From positions 1 to 41,977 of the forward strand of contig UQMY01000021.1 of assembly GCA_900542325.1 (NCBI GenBank): a stretch of 41,977 bases of DNA, read 5' to 3'. The stretch is from an uncultured Collinsella sp. (GTDB lineage: Bacteria; Actinomycetota; Coriobacteriia; Coriobacteriales; Coriobacteriaceae). Positions 32,101-38,698 of the stretch are shown here, piece by piece. Every line of letters starts with the position of its first letter. Position 1 is the stretch's first letter. The notes under the pieces were generated by a model, which was not told where the DNA came from, searched no databases, and saw nothing but the letters and a program-made list of their open reading frames with translations. The position numbers and the translations under genes were made by a program.

Positions 32101-32495
32101 CGACCTGCGGCTTCCCCGGCATGGACGTGCTGGAGTTTAGCGACTACGACGTTCGTTGCGGTGTGCATCCCACGCCCGGCAAGATTCTGTACACCTCGAC
32201 GCACGATACGTCGACGCTGGCCGGGTGGTGCACGCGTTCCTTTGCGGGTGGCGACGTGCCGAGCGGTGTTGAGGTGGCGTCCAAGCTGATGAACGACGCG
32301 CTGGCAAGCGACGCTCCCCTGGTGATGATGCCGCTGCAAGATGTCTTGGGGCTAGGCGACGACGCGCGCATGAACGTTCCGGGCGTGGCCACGGGCAACT
32401 GGACCTGGCAGGCTGACGAGGCGGACATTGCAGCCGCCGAGAACAAAACCGCACAGCTCCTGCGCAACAACAATAGATTCTGGGGCGAAGCGTGA
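29199..32495 (+). CDS. GH13 alpha-amylase family / GH77 4-alpha-glucanotransferase fusion
   Basis: A 1098-residue fusion of two glucan enzymes. An N-terminal beta domain (about residues 1-125) leads to a GH13 neopullulanase-like barrel: DGVFNH (region I), GWRLDVADE with nucleophile Asp351, LLGEVWED with Glu380 and SSHDRPR with Asp455. From about residue 640 a GH77 amylomaltase domain follows: HITSVPTDDG and LPVNPTD at its start, RLDHFLG (Asp908), IAEDLGY (Glu954) and STHDTST (Asp1003), all three catalytic acids intact. No signal peptide is seen, so it should work inside the cell. It may shorten and recycle glucans left by GlgP, in place of a separate debranching enzyme. The ATG at 29199 has only a weak ribosome site. 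Confidence 0.92.
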   Translation: MRLIHNSRLPQFRTPFGAVTTGTTLSLSVILEDADPNQATLTLRTWVDEIGESRYPMTHEGDGIYTVELECTESCLIWYSFICNIEGQPEVRLGAPQGRTGGEGVTYDYAEVPSFQITVYKHREVRPEWYERGMVYQIFPDRYARDENWRERTLAEVEKPRNGIQRRMIEDWNESPVYERAEDGSIKTWDFYGGSLKGIQNDLPRIAELGFTAIYLNPIFEAASNHRYDTADYTKIDPILGTEQDFTELCEAAEKLGISIILDGVFNHTGDDSIYFNRYGNYPGVGAWQSEDSPWRDAFTFHEDGTYDCWWGVGNMPAINENSELVREKLLGKDGVIRKWLRAGAHGWRLDVADELSDDFLADIKTAVLEEKPDALLLGEVWEDASNKISYGHLRRYLQGSELDSAMDYPFRDMVIGFLMGYKNAYQAAEDIETLRENYPREALSCALNLLSSHDRPRIISVLGGGPDESQLPECERSKWRLDENAMGLAKSRFWLATLMQMTFPGVPSIYYGDEYGLEGLTDPGNRRTLPTKDQLHDFDTLAIVKNASAVRRALPFMIDGEIKAFALNDEVLAYNRTGKDGESATVIINRSLRNSHCVTIPALGECASDVISGRECEIHNGTVTLDLYPLGSSIIYHHAEQRLQEPLDHGAGVVCHITSVPTDDGKPGTIGAPTRRFIDHLAAMGMRYWQVLPVNPTDFFRSPYAGPSAFAGNIDLLPESHEELAADFATWKTRGGEDADPLYTAFKHRNADWLEKYCVYMAVKKYFEGESRHDWPADVARYNEHLIDDKRFHDEAELQAYMQYRFDLAWCELMNYAHKKGIEVIGDIPMYVSDDSADAWSEPENFWLSDTGKAIEISGAPPDNFAPEGQVWGNPTFRWDHMKQNGYGWWMDRLRRAFSLYDRVRLDHFLGFHSYFSIPAGKACADGRWLAGPGKDLFQTAYDELGPLNFIAEDLGYLTPGVRAMASTCGFPGMDVLEFSDYDVRCGVHPTPGKILYTSTHDTSTLAGWCTRSFAGGDVPSGVEVASKLMNDALASDAPLVMMPLQDVLGLGDDARMNVPGVATGNWTWQADEADIAAAENKTAQLLRNNNRFWGEA

Positions 32496-32539
32496 TAAAA
32501 CCCCCGATATAGGGTACAGTTACAGACGTTTGAATTTTT

Positions 32540-32564
32540 GCGGGCAGAGTAATCTGCCCGCTTT
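32540..32564 (+). terminator. Hairpin, possible terminator after the GH13-GH77 gene
   Basis: GCGGGCAGA (32540-32548), loop GTAA, TCTGCCCGC (32553-32561), then only TTT. A strong 9-bp stem with a short T run, 19 bases before the next start. Termination may be partial. Confidence 0.5.
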
Positions 32565-32583
32565 GTGCTGAAAAGGAAGTATT

Positions 32584-32820
32584 ATGGCGCGCTACGATTA
32601 TAAGTGCTCGAGCTGCGGCAACGTGTTTGAGGTTGAGCATCCCATGTCTGAGACTCCCGAGGTCGTGTGCCCCAGCTGCGGTGCCCCGGCGGCCAAGACG
32701 TTCTCGGCCAGCGGCATTAAATTTGAGGGTAGCGGTTTCTACAACACCGACCAGCGAAGCGGCGGCGCCAGCACCAGCGCCACCAGCGGCTGCTGCGCCA
32801 ACTGCCCGCATAGCCACTAG
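32584..32820 (+). CDS. FmdB-type zinc-ribbon protein
   Basis: A 78-residue protein of the FmdB family of putative regulators. Two CxxC pairs (Cys8/Cys11 and Cys29/Cys32) form a zinc ribbon beginning YDYKCSSCG. A Gly/Ser-rich linker ends in a second cluster, CCANCPHSH (Cys70, Cys71, Cys74, His76, His78), which could hold another metal. AAAGGAAG lies before the ATG. The family's role is not established, and nothing in the context points to one. Confidence 0.9.
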   Translation: MARYDYKCSSCGNVFEVEHPMSETPEVVCPSCGAPAAKTFSASGIKFEGSGFYNTDQRSGGASTSATSGCCANCPHSH

Positions 32821-32826
32821 AAACAA

Positions 32827-32867
32827 CGCGGCCCCGCGATCAACACCGATCGCGGGGCCGCGTCTTT
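32827..32867 (+). terminator. Terminator after the FmdB-type gene
   Basis: A perfect 15-bp stem (32827-32841 with 32848-32862) around AACACC, followed by TCTTT. It begins 6 bases after the stop codon. Confidence 0.75.
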
Positions 32868-32888
32868 AGCTGCCCAGGTTTCCTTATG

Positions 32889-32955
32889 AGTTGCGGTGAA
32901 ATAAGGACTGTTTGGCGGGTAGAAACCGATATTCAATCCCTATTTCACCGCAACT
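32889..32955. repeat. Inverted-repeat element before the rsmB end
   Basis: Perfect 15-base arms, AGTTGCGGTGAAATA (32889-32903) and its complement (32941-32955), with about 37 bases between. It ends 6 bases from the rsmB stop. On the minus strand it lies downstream of rsmB but lacks a T run, so it is more like a short palindromic repeat than a classic terminator. Confidence 0.65.
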
Positions 32956-32961
32956 TAGTCG

Positions 32962-34362
32962 TTACTTGCGGACCAGGCGGGCGCAGAAGTGGCCGTCGCA
33001 GGAGTCGGCGTTTACCGGTACGCTTTGGAAGAGGCCTCGATCGTTCTGGCGTACGGATACGAGTTTTTTGGCCTGATCGAACTCGGGGAGTTGCAGAATC
33101 TGTGCCTCGGAAAGCGGTGCCACGCTAAAGCCGGCACCCTCGGGAGAAGCAAGGTACGCGTCTACGACCTGCGTGTTCTCCTCGTCGAAGACCGAGCACG
33201 TCGCATAGATGAGCTCGCCGCCGGCGGCCACGCGCGCGGCGGCTTCCTTGAGCATCGTCAACTGCAGTTTGGGCAGCTCAACCGTCACATCCTTTTCGGT
33301 CAGACGCCACGGGATCTCAGGATGGCGGCGCATGGTGCCGGTGCCCGAGCACGGCGCATCGATAAATACCGTGTCGAACTTAACCGGCTTGCCAAGCATG
33401 GCATCAAACGATGTCAGTACTTCATCAAGCTCGCAGGCATCACCCGCAACCGTACGAACGCCCTGAATACCGGCCTTATGAAGGCGAGCGAGATTCAGAT
33501 CGCACTTGCGATCATGAAGATCGAGCGCCGTATGCTGACGCTCATATCCCGCACGCTTGGCCTGGCACATCATCACATAGGTCTTGGTGCCACGACCGGC
33601 ACCAATCTCAAGGCAGCTTCCAGGGCGCGTGGCAGCTGTGGCGATGAGCTGGGCGTTAAGATCCGAGGCCACGGCAGCAGCACGCTCAAACACACCCGAA
33701 GCAACGGTAACCTGGGCATCAACCGGGGCGTGGCAGCCCGGGAAGACGGGCGCGACGAGCTGCGAGATATACGGATCGGGCTTAGACGCAAAGGCGTTCT
33801 CATGAAGGGCCAGCGGCGCAGGCGCAAGATTACCGGCAAAGTTCAGCGCGCCCTCGGGTGTATCGAACGAGGCCATAATACGAGCGCAAAGCCAACGCGG
33901 CAGACCCATCAGGCGCGACAGACGAACCAAGCGTCGCTCAGACTCATCCACATCGGACGCAGTAGCAAAGTCCTCAACGTTGTCCGCGACCTTATGCAGC
34001 ACGGCATTGGCCAAACCGGCGGCAGACTTAGCTCCGCTGCGAACCAGCTCAACACCCTGACTTACGGCAATGCGGCCCGGCGTATGCAGATAGAGCATCT
34101 CGAAGGCCGAGATACGAAGCGCCATGCGAACACGCGGCGCAACCTTTTTAGGCTTATCGAGAAACTGATCGAGCAACTCATCCAAAATGCCCTGCGTGGC
34201 GGCAACACCCAGTGCCAAGCGGGCGGCAAAAGCGGAATCGCGCTGGTCAATAGCCTTGGCCGATGCGCGAGAGGACAGCACGTCACGCGCATACATACCG
34301 CGGCGATCAGCCTCCATTAGCACATCGAGCGCAAGCTTGCGCGCGGGAGACAACTTGCTCAT
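32962..34362 (-). CDS. rsmB: 16S rRNA (cytosine-C5) methyltransferase RsmB
   Basis: A SAM-dependent m5C methyltransferase (C967 in E. coli numbering), 466 residues. The N-terminal NusB-like RNA-binding domain (about residues 1-140) is followed by the methyltransferase domain: LEIGAGRGTKT for SAM, FIDAPCSGTGTMRRHPEI with the release cysteine, and YATCSVFDEEN with the catalytic cysteine. ATG 34362 overlaps the fmt stop as ATGA, so it is coupled to fmt; the frame to 34410 lies inside fmt. The fmt-rsmB order is common across bacteria. Confidence 0.95.
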   Translation of the reverse strand: MSKLSPARKLALDVLMEADRRGMYARDVLSSRASAKAIDQRDSAFAARLALGVAATQGILDELLDQFLDKPKKVAPRVRMALRISAFEMLYLHTPGRIAVSQGVELVRSGAKSAAGLANAVLHKVADNVEDFATASDVDESERRLVRLSRLMGLPRWLCARIMASFDTPEGALNFAGNLAPAPLALHENAFASKPDPYISQLVAPVFPGCHAPVDAQVTVASGVFERAAAVASDLNAQLIATAATRPGSCLEIGAGRGTKTYVMMCQAKRAGYERQHTALDLHDRKCDLNLARLHKAGIQGVRTVAGDACELDEVLTSFDAMLGKPVKFDTVFIDAPCSGTGTMRRHPEIPWRLTEKDVTVELPKLQLTMLKEAAARVAAGGELIYATCSVFDEENTQVVDAYLASPEGAGFSVAPLSEAQILQLPEFDQAKKLVSVRQNDRGLFQSVPVNADSCDGHFCARLVRK

Positions 34363-35279
34363 GACAAAACACCCCAGATAAGATCGGCACCCTGCAGGCC
34401 GGTAGCCCAAGCAGAAGCAGCCATGGCGCGCTTACCGTCGGGCTTAACCTCGAGCAACTCAACCGTGCCATCGGAAAGACCCAGGTAAACACGCTTGGCC
34501 TTAACGAGAACCTGACCCTCGCCAAGCGACACATCAGCTGGCGCAGCATCGAGCACGCGCACGGTCTTGCCAGCAATCACGCAACGAGCAGGCGCGGTAT
34601 CGGACGAGGCCAGCACATGACGCACGCAATCGAGCGCCGCCATCTGCGGATCCAGGCGCATCTCCTGCTTAGAAATCTTAGCAGCATGAGTGACGAGCGA
34701 CTCATCCTGTTCAGTCCACACGGCGGTGCCATCGGCAAGAGAAGGAAGCGTATCGGCAAGCAGTTTACCGCCAAGCTCACCAAGCTCCATGGTCAGCGCC
34801 TCAGCATGCTTACCGGCAACCGACGTAGACGCCTGGGCACAATAAGCGCCGGTATCAACGCCATGCCCGATGCGCATAATAGAAACGCCAGCAACCTCAT
34901 CACCAGCGAGAATCGCACGCTGAATAGGAGCTGCCCCACGCCAACGAGGCAGCAGCGAAGCATGAACATTCACAATACCAAGCGGCGCCATATGCAGCAC
35001 GTTATCAGGCAAAATGCAGCCATAAGCAGCCACGCAGAAAATGTCAGCCTGGGCAGCCTGAAGCGTCTCAACAACCTCAGGCGTCATACGATTAGCCTCA
35101 ATAACCGGCAATCCCAGCTCAAGTGCCTTAGCCTTAACAGGAGACGGCTCAAGCTTCTTACCACGCCCACGAACAGCATCAGGACGAGTAACAACAAGCG
35201 CAATCTCGTTCCCAGCCTCAACGAGCGAAGTCAACGAAGGCACAGCAAAATCAGGCGTACCCATAAACACAATACGCAT
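34359..35279 (-). CDS. fmt: Methionyl-tRNA formyltransferase
   Basis: Formylates Met-tRNAfMet with 10-formyl-THF, allowing bacterial initiation. 306 residues. The catalytic domain has FMGTPDFAV at the N-terminus, then VNVHASLLPRWRGAAPI with the catalytic Asn and His, and GVDTGAY with the Asp. The C-terminal OB-like domain follows residue 200. AGGAGA lies 9 bases before the ATG. Its partner deformylase gene def lies upstream on the same strand, separated by a 321-base region with a large palindrome. Confidence 0.96.
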   Translation of the reverse strand: MRIVFMGTPDFAVPSLTSLVEAGNEIALVVTRPDAVRGRGKKLEPSPVKAKALELGLPVIEANRMTPEVVETLQAAQADIFCVAAYGCILPDNVLHMAPLGIVNVHASLLPRWRGAAPIQRAILAGDEVAGVSIMRIGHGVDTGAYCAQASTSVAGKHAEALTMELGELGGKLLADTLPSLADGTAVWTEQDESLVTHAAKISKQEMRLDPQMAALDCVRHVLASSDTAPARCVIAGKTVRVLDAAPADVSLGEGQVLVKAKRVYLGLSDGTVELLEVKPDGKRAMAASAWATGLQGADLIWGVLS

Positions 35280-35284
35280 AAAAG

Positions 35285-35407
35285 TTAGTCTCCTCTCAAT
35301 AACGAGCCGAGACGGCTACAAAAAAGCGTTCCAGGTCGCAAGCGCACCCAGCCGCAAGAACAGTTCAACAAAGACAAATATACCCAAAAACAAAGAAAGA
35401 GCCGCAT
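35285..35407 (-). CDS. Possible 40-residue hydrophobic leader ORF upstream of fmt
   Basis: A short frame starting ATG at 35407 (GGAGGG about 10 bases upstream) encodes a peptide with a very hydrophobic first half (MRLFLCFWVYLSLLN) and a basic second half. It stops 5 bases before the fmt ATG, and its last codons contain the fmt ribosome site. It could be a coupled leader peptide or chance. Confidence 0.25.
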   Translation of the reverse strand: MRLFLCFWVYLSLLNCSCGWVRLRPGTLFCSRLGSLLRGD

Positions 35408-35496
35408 AAAAGCAGCCCTCCCAACAAAGCACCTATCAGCGAAGACGCCCTTCCCTGGCCCGACGGCACCCGGGCGAGTCAAGCAGCGTCAACGTA

Positions 35497-35592
35497 GTCC
35501 CCGGGGCGCCCGCCTATATCGTCCCGCGCGCAGTTTCGCAGCGCAGCGAGAATGTTTGAGCACGGGATGATATAGGCGGACGCCCCGGGGAC
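35497..35592. repeat. Large palindromic element between def and fmt
   Basis: Two 30-base arms (35497-35526 and 35563-35592) match in 28 positions as inverted repeats, starting GTCCCCGGGGCG and including GCCTATATCG. The 36-base centre contains another small fold, CGCAGTTTCGCAGCGCAGCGA. On the minus strand it begins 9 bases past the def stop. No transposase is nearby; the form suggests a non-autonomous or REP-like repeat. Confidence 0.75.
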
Positions 35593-35600
35593 GGACAAAC

Positions 35601-36137
35601 CTACTCCGTCTCGCCCGGTCGAGCGCCGCGGGCCAGGGCGTCCTGGTACTCCTTGACTGCCTTGATCCTCTGCATCGGCTTGAGTCGCTCGAACATGGTA
35701 TTGCCGTGCAGGTGATCGATCTCGTGCTGCAGGCACACGCAGAACAGATCGCCCGAAGCCTCATAGCGAATCAGGTTGGCGTCCAAGTCGTACGCCTCGA
35801 CGACGACATGGTCGGGACGCTCGATCTCGCAGCTAATGCCAGGGATGGACAGGCAGCCCTCGCTAAACGGCACCATACGGTCGCTCTGCTCCACAATCAC
35901 GGGGTTGATGAGAACGTACGGATCGTAGTCGTTCTTGTCGCTGTAGTCGCAGTCGATGGTGACGAGCTGAATGAGCTCGCCGATCTGCGGAGCAGCTAGG
36001 CCGCAACCGCTGTTCTCGAACATCATCTTTTTCATCTTCTCGGCAAGCGCCTCGATCGCCGGGGTGATTTCCTCGATGACGGCGCACTCCTGGCGCAGAC
36101 GAGGGTCGGGCGACAGTACGATTCCGTTGGCTTCCAT
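35601..36137 (-). CDS. def: Peptide deformylase
   Basis: A metalloenzyme that removes the formyl group from new proteins. 178 residues. The three family motifs are intact: GCGLAAPQIG (motif I), EGCLSIPG with the metal-binding Cys (motif II) and QHEIDHL with two metal His and the catalytic Glu (motif III). The start at 36137 is taken because AAAGG lies 6 bases upstream; the ATG at 36143 lies directly against that site. It follows priA by 18 bases, giving the order priA-def-fmt-rsmB known from many genomes. Confidence 0.96.
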   Translation of the reverse strand: MEANGIVLSPDPRLRQECAVIEEITPAIEALAEKMKKMMFENSGCGLAAPQIGELIQLVTIDCDYSDKNDYDPYVLINPVIVEQSDRMVPFSEGCLSIPGISCEIERPDHVVVEAYDLDANLIRYEASGDLFCVCLQHEIDHLHGNTMFERLKPMQRIKAVKEYQDALARGARPGETE

Positions 36138-36155
36138 GGCCATCCTTTCGAGTTG

Positions 36156-38609
36156 TTACATCAAATCATAGGCGTCGACGTCAACGCTTACGCTCACGCC
36201 GCGCACAGAGCCCACCTCTTTGAGGCAGGCGTCGATATCATCAGAGACATGGTACCCCACGGGCGACTTCACAAGCAGATGGAAGCGATAACGGTCCTTG
36301 GCTCTCTCGATTACACACGAAGCCGGGCCCAGCACCTGCGGCACGGCACTCCCCGCCCGCAAAAAGTCGGGCGCGGCGGCATGCCAGCGGCGCTTGAGGA
36401 ACTTCGCGATGCGCCCAATATAATCTCGTGCGTCATCTGCATTCGCCGACCACACCAAAATGTTGACCAGTCGAACAAACGGCGGATACAGGGCGTCGCG
36501 GCGCTGGTCCAGGTCGTAGTCGGTAAAGATCGAACGGTCGTGCTCAGCGACGGCGCGAATGACCGGATCCTCGGGCAGGTAGGTCTGGATGATCACCTCG
36601 CCGGGGCGATCACCGCGACCGGCACGGCCGGCGACCTGCTCCAGTAAATCGTAGGCGCGCTCCCCTGAGCGAAAATCGGGCAGCTTGAGGGCGAAGTCGG
36701 CATTGACCACGCCCACGAGCGTGACCTCGGGAAAATCGAGACCCTTTGCGATCATTTGGGTGCCCAGCAACACGGCGCAATCGGCCGCATCGAACTGCTC
36801 GAGCAGTTTTTTGTGCGCATCCTTGCCGCGCGTGGAATCGGCATCCATGCGAATAATGGCGACATCCTCGGGCAGCATCTGGTGCAGTGCGTCCTCGATC
36901 TGCTGAGTGCCCAAACCCATTTTTGCCAGGTAGCGACTACCACATTTGGGGCAACGGCTCGTGGGCGCGGGATACGGCTGCACGCGCCAGGACGACCCGC
37001 AGGTATGGCATTGCAGCGTGTGCGAGCGCTCGTGATACGTAAGCGCGGTGGAGCAGTGGTTGCAGGTGGGGACGCAGCCGCATTCGCGGCACATCAAAAA
37101 CGGCGCAAAACCACGGCGGTTGTGCAGCAGCACGGCTTTTTCACGGCGCTCGACCACGCGTTCCAAGCCTTCCATCAGCGGCTTTGAGAACATAGAGCGG
37201 CTGCCGTGCGAGAACTCACGACGCAGGTCGGCAATACGCACCGTAGGCAGCACGGCGTGTCCCGGGCGCTCGGGCATCTCGACGCGCGTCCAGGTGGCAC
37301 CGTTATACGTGCCACGGCGGCAGCGGTCGAGAGCCTCAGCAGAAGGCGTGGCGGAGCCCAACACGAGCGGGCAGCGGTAGCGCCGCGCCATCTCGGCCGC
37401 CACCTCGCGCGCATGGTAGCGTGGACTGGAACCCTGCTTGTAGCTGGTCTCGTGCTCCTCGTCGATAATGATGAGGCCCAAGTCGCTGAGCGGGCAAAAG
37501 AGCGCCGAGCGGGCGCCCACGACCACGCGCGCGGCTCCGCTGGCGACCATATCCCACTGGTCCAGGCGCTCGCCGGCCGAAAGGCGCGAATGGAACACAG
37601 CGACCGTCTCGCCAAAGCGCGAGCGGAAGCGGCCGACGGTCTGGGCCGTCAGCGAGATCTCGGGCACGAGCACGCAGGCCGAACGGCCGGCCGCGAGCAC
37701 GCGCTCGATGGCAGAGAGATAAACCTCGGTTTTACCAGATCCGGTAACGCCATCGACCAGCACCACATCGCCATGAGCGTCCAGACGGGCACGCTCAATC
37801 TGCGCGAGCGCCTGCTGCTGGCCGTTGGTAAGTGCGACCGGCGCTTTGCCGCTCGCGGAGGACAGCGTAGTTTGCTCGCTGCAGCCACGCCACGCACGGC
37901 GCTCCTCCACCACCACGACGCCGCGTTTTTCGAGCGCCTTGATGGTTGCCGACATGCTGTTGTAGAGCAAGTTGAGGTCACGCGTCGTGACCGGGCCGCA
38001 CTGGAGCGCCTCGATGAGCTGGCGTTGGCGAACGGCAGTCTTGGGCGGCGTATAGTCGAAGCCCTCGGGCGTGAGCATGACCCAGCGGTTTTGGATGGGT
38101 TTGACGGCGGGGCGCTCAACGGTCCACACGCCGTCATCGCCCTTGACCACGCGCGGGCTTCCACCCGGGGGCAAGAATAGGCGCAGGCACTCGGAAAGCG
38201 TCGCGACGTACTCGCGGCTCATCCAGCGCGCAATGCCGGCGGCCTCGGCGGTAAAGAGCGGTTTGCTGAGGATGGCCTCGATGAGCTTGATGCGCGCAGG
38301 GTCGAGGGCGCTGTTGCCCTGCAGATCGCCCAGCTCAGGAGCAATGTCGACGACATAGCCCGCGGCGGCACGGTTACCAAAGTGGACCAGGACCGTGGAT
38401 CCGATCTGCGCCTCGTTGGCAAGGGGTTGAGGAATGCTATAGGCGAATGGCTCGGACAGCGCACGCGTCGGGATGTCGAGGACCACGCTCGCGTAGGCAG
38501 CGATGGGCTCAGGTGCAGGCTTAGGCTGAGCCGAGGCGGCGGCAGGTGCGAGCTTCGCCGGAGCCTCCTCCGGTTCGGGCGTACCAAACAGCGACAGTTG
38601 TTGAGCCAT
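36156..38609 (-). CDS. priA: Primosomal protein N' (replication restart helicase PriA)
   Basis: A 3'-5' superfamily 2 helicase of 817 residues that reloads the replication machinery at stalled forks. A Pro/Ala-rich N-terminal lead (about 1-38) precedes the DNA-binding domain, followed by GVTGSGKTE (Walker A), IIDEEHE (Walker B), and LLHNRRGF. The zinc-binding insert has four cysteine pairs (CREC, CNHC, CHTC, CPKC). The GRAGRGDRPGEVIIQTY motif and an end domain complete it. AGGAGG lies about 10 bases before the ATG. Length and motifs are normal apart from the N-terminal extension. Confidence 0.96.
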   Translation of the reverse strand: MAQQLSLFGTPEPEEAPAKLAPAAASAQPKPAPEPIAAYASVVLDIPTRALSEPFAYSIPQPLANEAQIGSTVLVHFGNRAAAGYVVDIAPELGDLQGNSALDPARIKLIEAILSKPLFTAEAAGIARWMSREYVATLSECLRLFLPPGGSPRVVKGDDGVWTVERPAVKPIQNRWVMLTPEGFDYTPPKTAVRQRQLIEALQCGPVTTRDLNLLYNSMSATIKALEKRGVVVVEERRAWRGCSEQTTLSSASGKAPVALTNGQQQALAQIERARLDAHGDVVLVDGVTGSGKTEVYLSAIERVLAAGRSACVLVPEISLTAQTVGRFRSRFGETVAVFHSRLSAGERLDQWDMVASGAARVVVGARSALFCPLSDLGLIIIDEEHETSYKQGSSPRYHAREVAAEMARRYRCPLVLGSATPSAEALDRCRRGTYNGATWTRVEMPERPGHAVLPTVRIADLRREFSHGSRSMFSKPLMEGLERVVERREKAVLLHNRRGFAPFLMCRECGCVPTCNHCSTALTYHERSHTLQCHTCGSSWRVQPYPAPTSRCPKCGSRYLAKMGLGTQQIEDALHQMLPEDVAIIRMDADSTRGKDAHKKLLEQFDAADCAVLLGTQMIAKGLDFPEVTLVGVVNADFALKLPDFRSGERAYDLLEQVAGRAGRGDRPGEVIIQTYLPEDPVIRAVAEHDRSIFTDYDLDQRRDALYPPFVRLVNILVWSANADDARDYIGRIAKFLKRRWHAAAPDFLRAGSAVPQVLGPASCVIERAKDRYRFHLLVKSPVGYHVSDDIDACLKEVGSVRGVSVSVDVDAYDLM

Positions 38610-38640
38610 GGCCCCAGCACCTCCTATCCCATACGTCTAC

Positions 38641-38675
38641 AGAAATAAGAGCCCCGCTCGGGGTGAACGGGGCTC
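38641..38675 (-). terminator. Terminator after gltX
   Basis: Minus strand: GAGCCCCG/CGGGGCTC (plus arms 38668-38675 and 38649-38656) with an 11-base loop, then TTATTTCT. It lies 23 bases past the gltX stop. Only about 30 bases separate it from priA, so priA must be read through it or use a promoter within it. Confidence 0.7.
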
Positions 38676-38698
38676 GGGTACATACGTTTGCGCAGCGA

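Larger units (their letters stand above)
35280..35600. other. Long intergenic region between def and fmt
   Basis: A 321-base stretch containing a large palindrome (35497-35592, listed separately) and an A-rich segment on the plus strand at 35355-35400. A possible small ORF is listed below. No clear promoter for fmt was found; TATATT (minus strand, plus complement near 35379-35384) is a possible -10 without a -35. Confidence 0.5.

Noticed and set aside
32989..34320. Plus-strand frame of 443 codons across the rsmB gene
   Set aside because: It is antisense to rsmB, whose methyltransferase motifs are unambiguous. The frame has no family features and no ribosome site.
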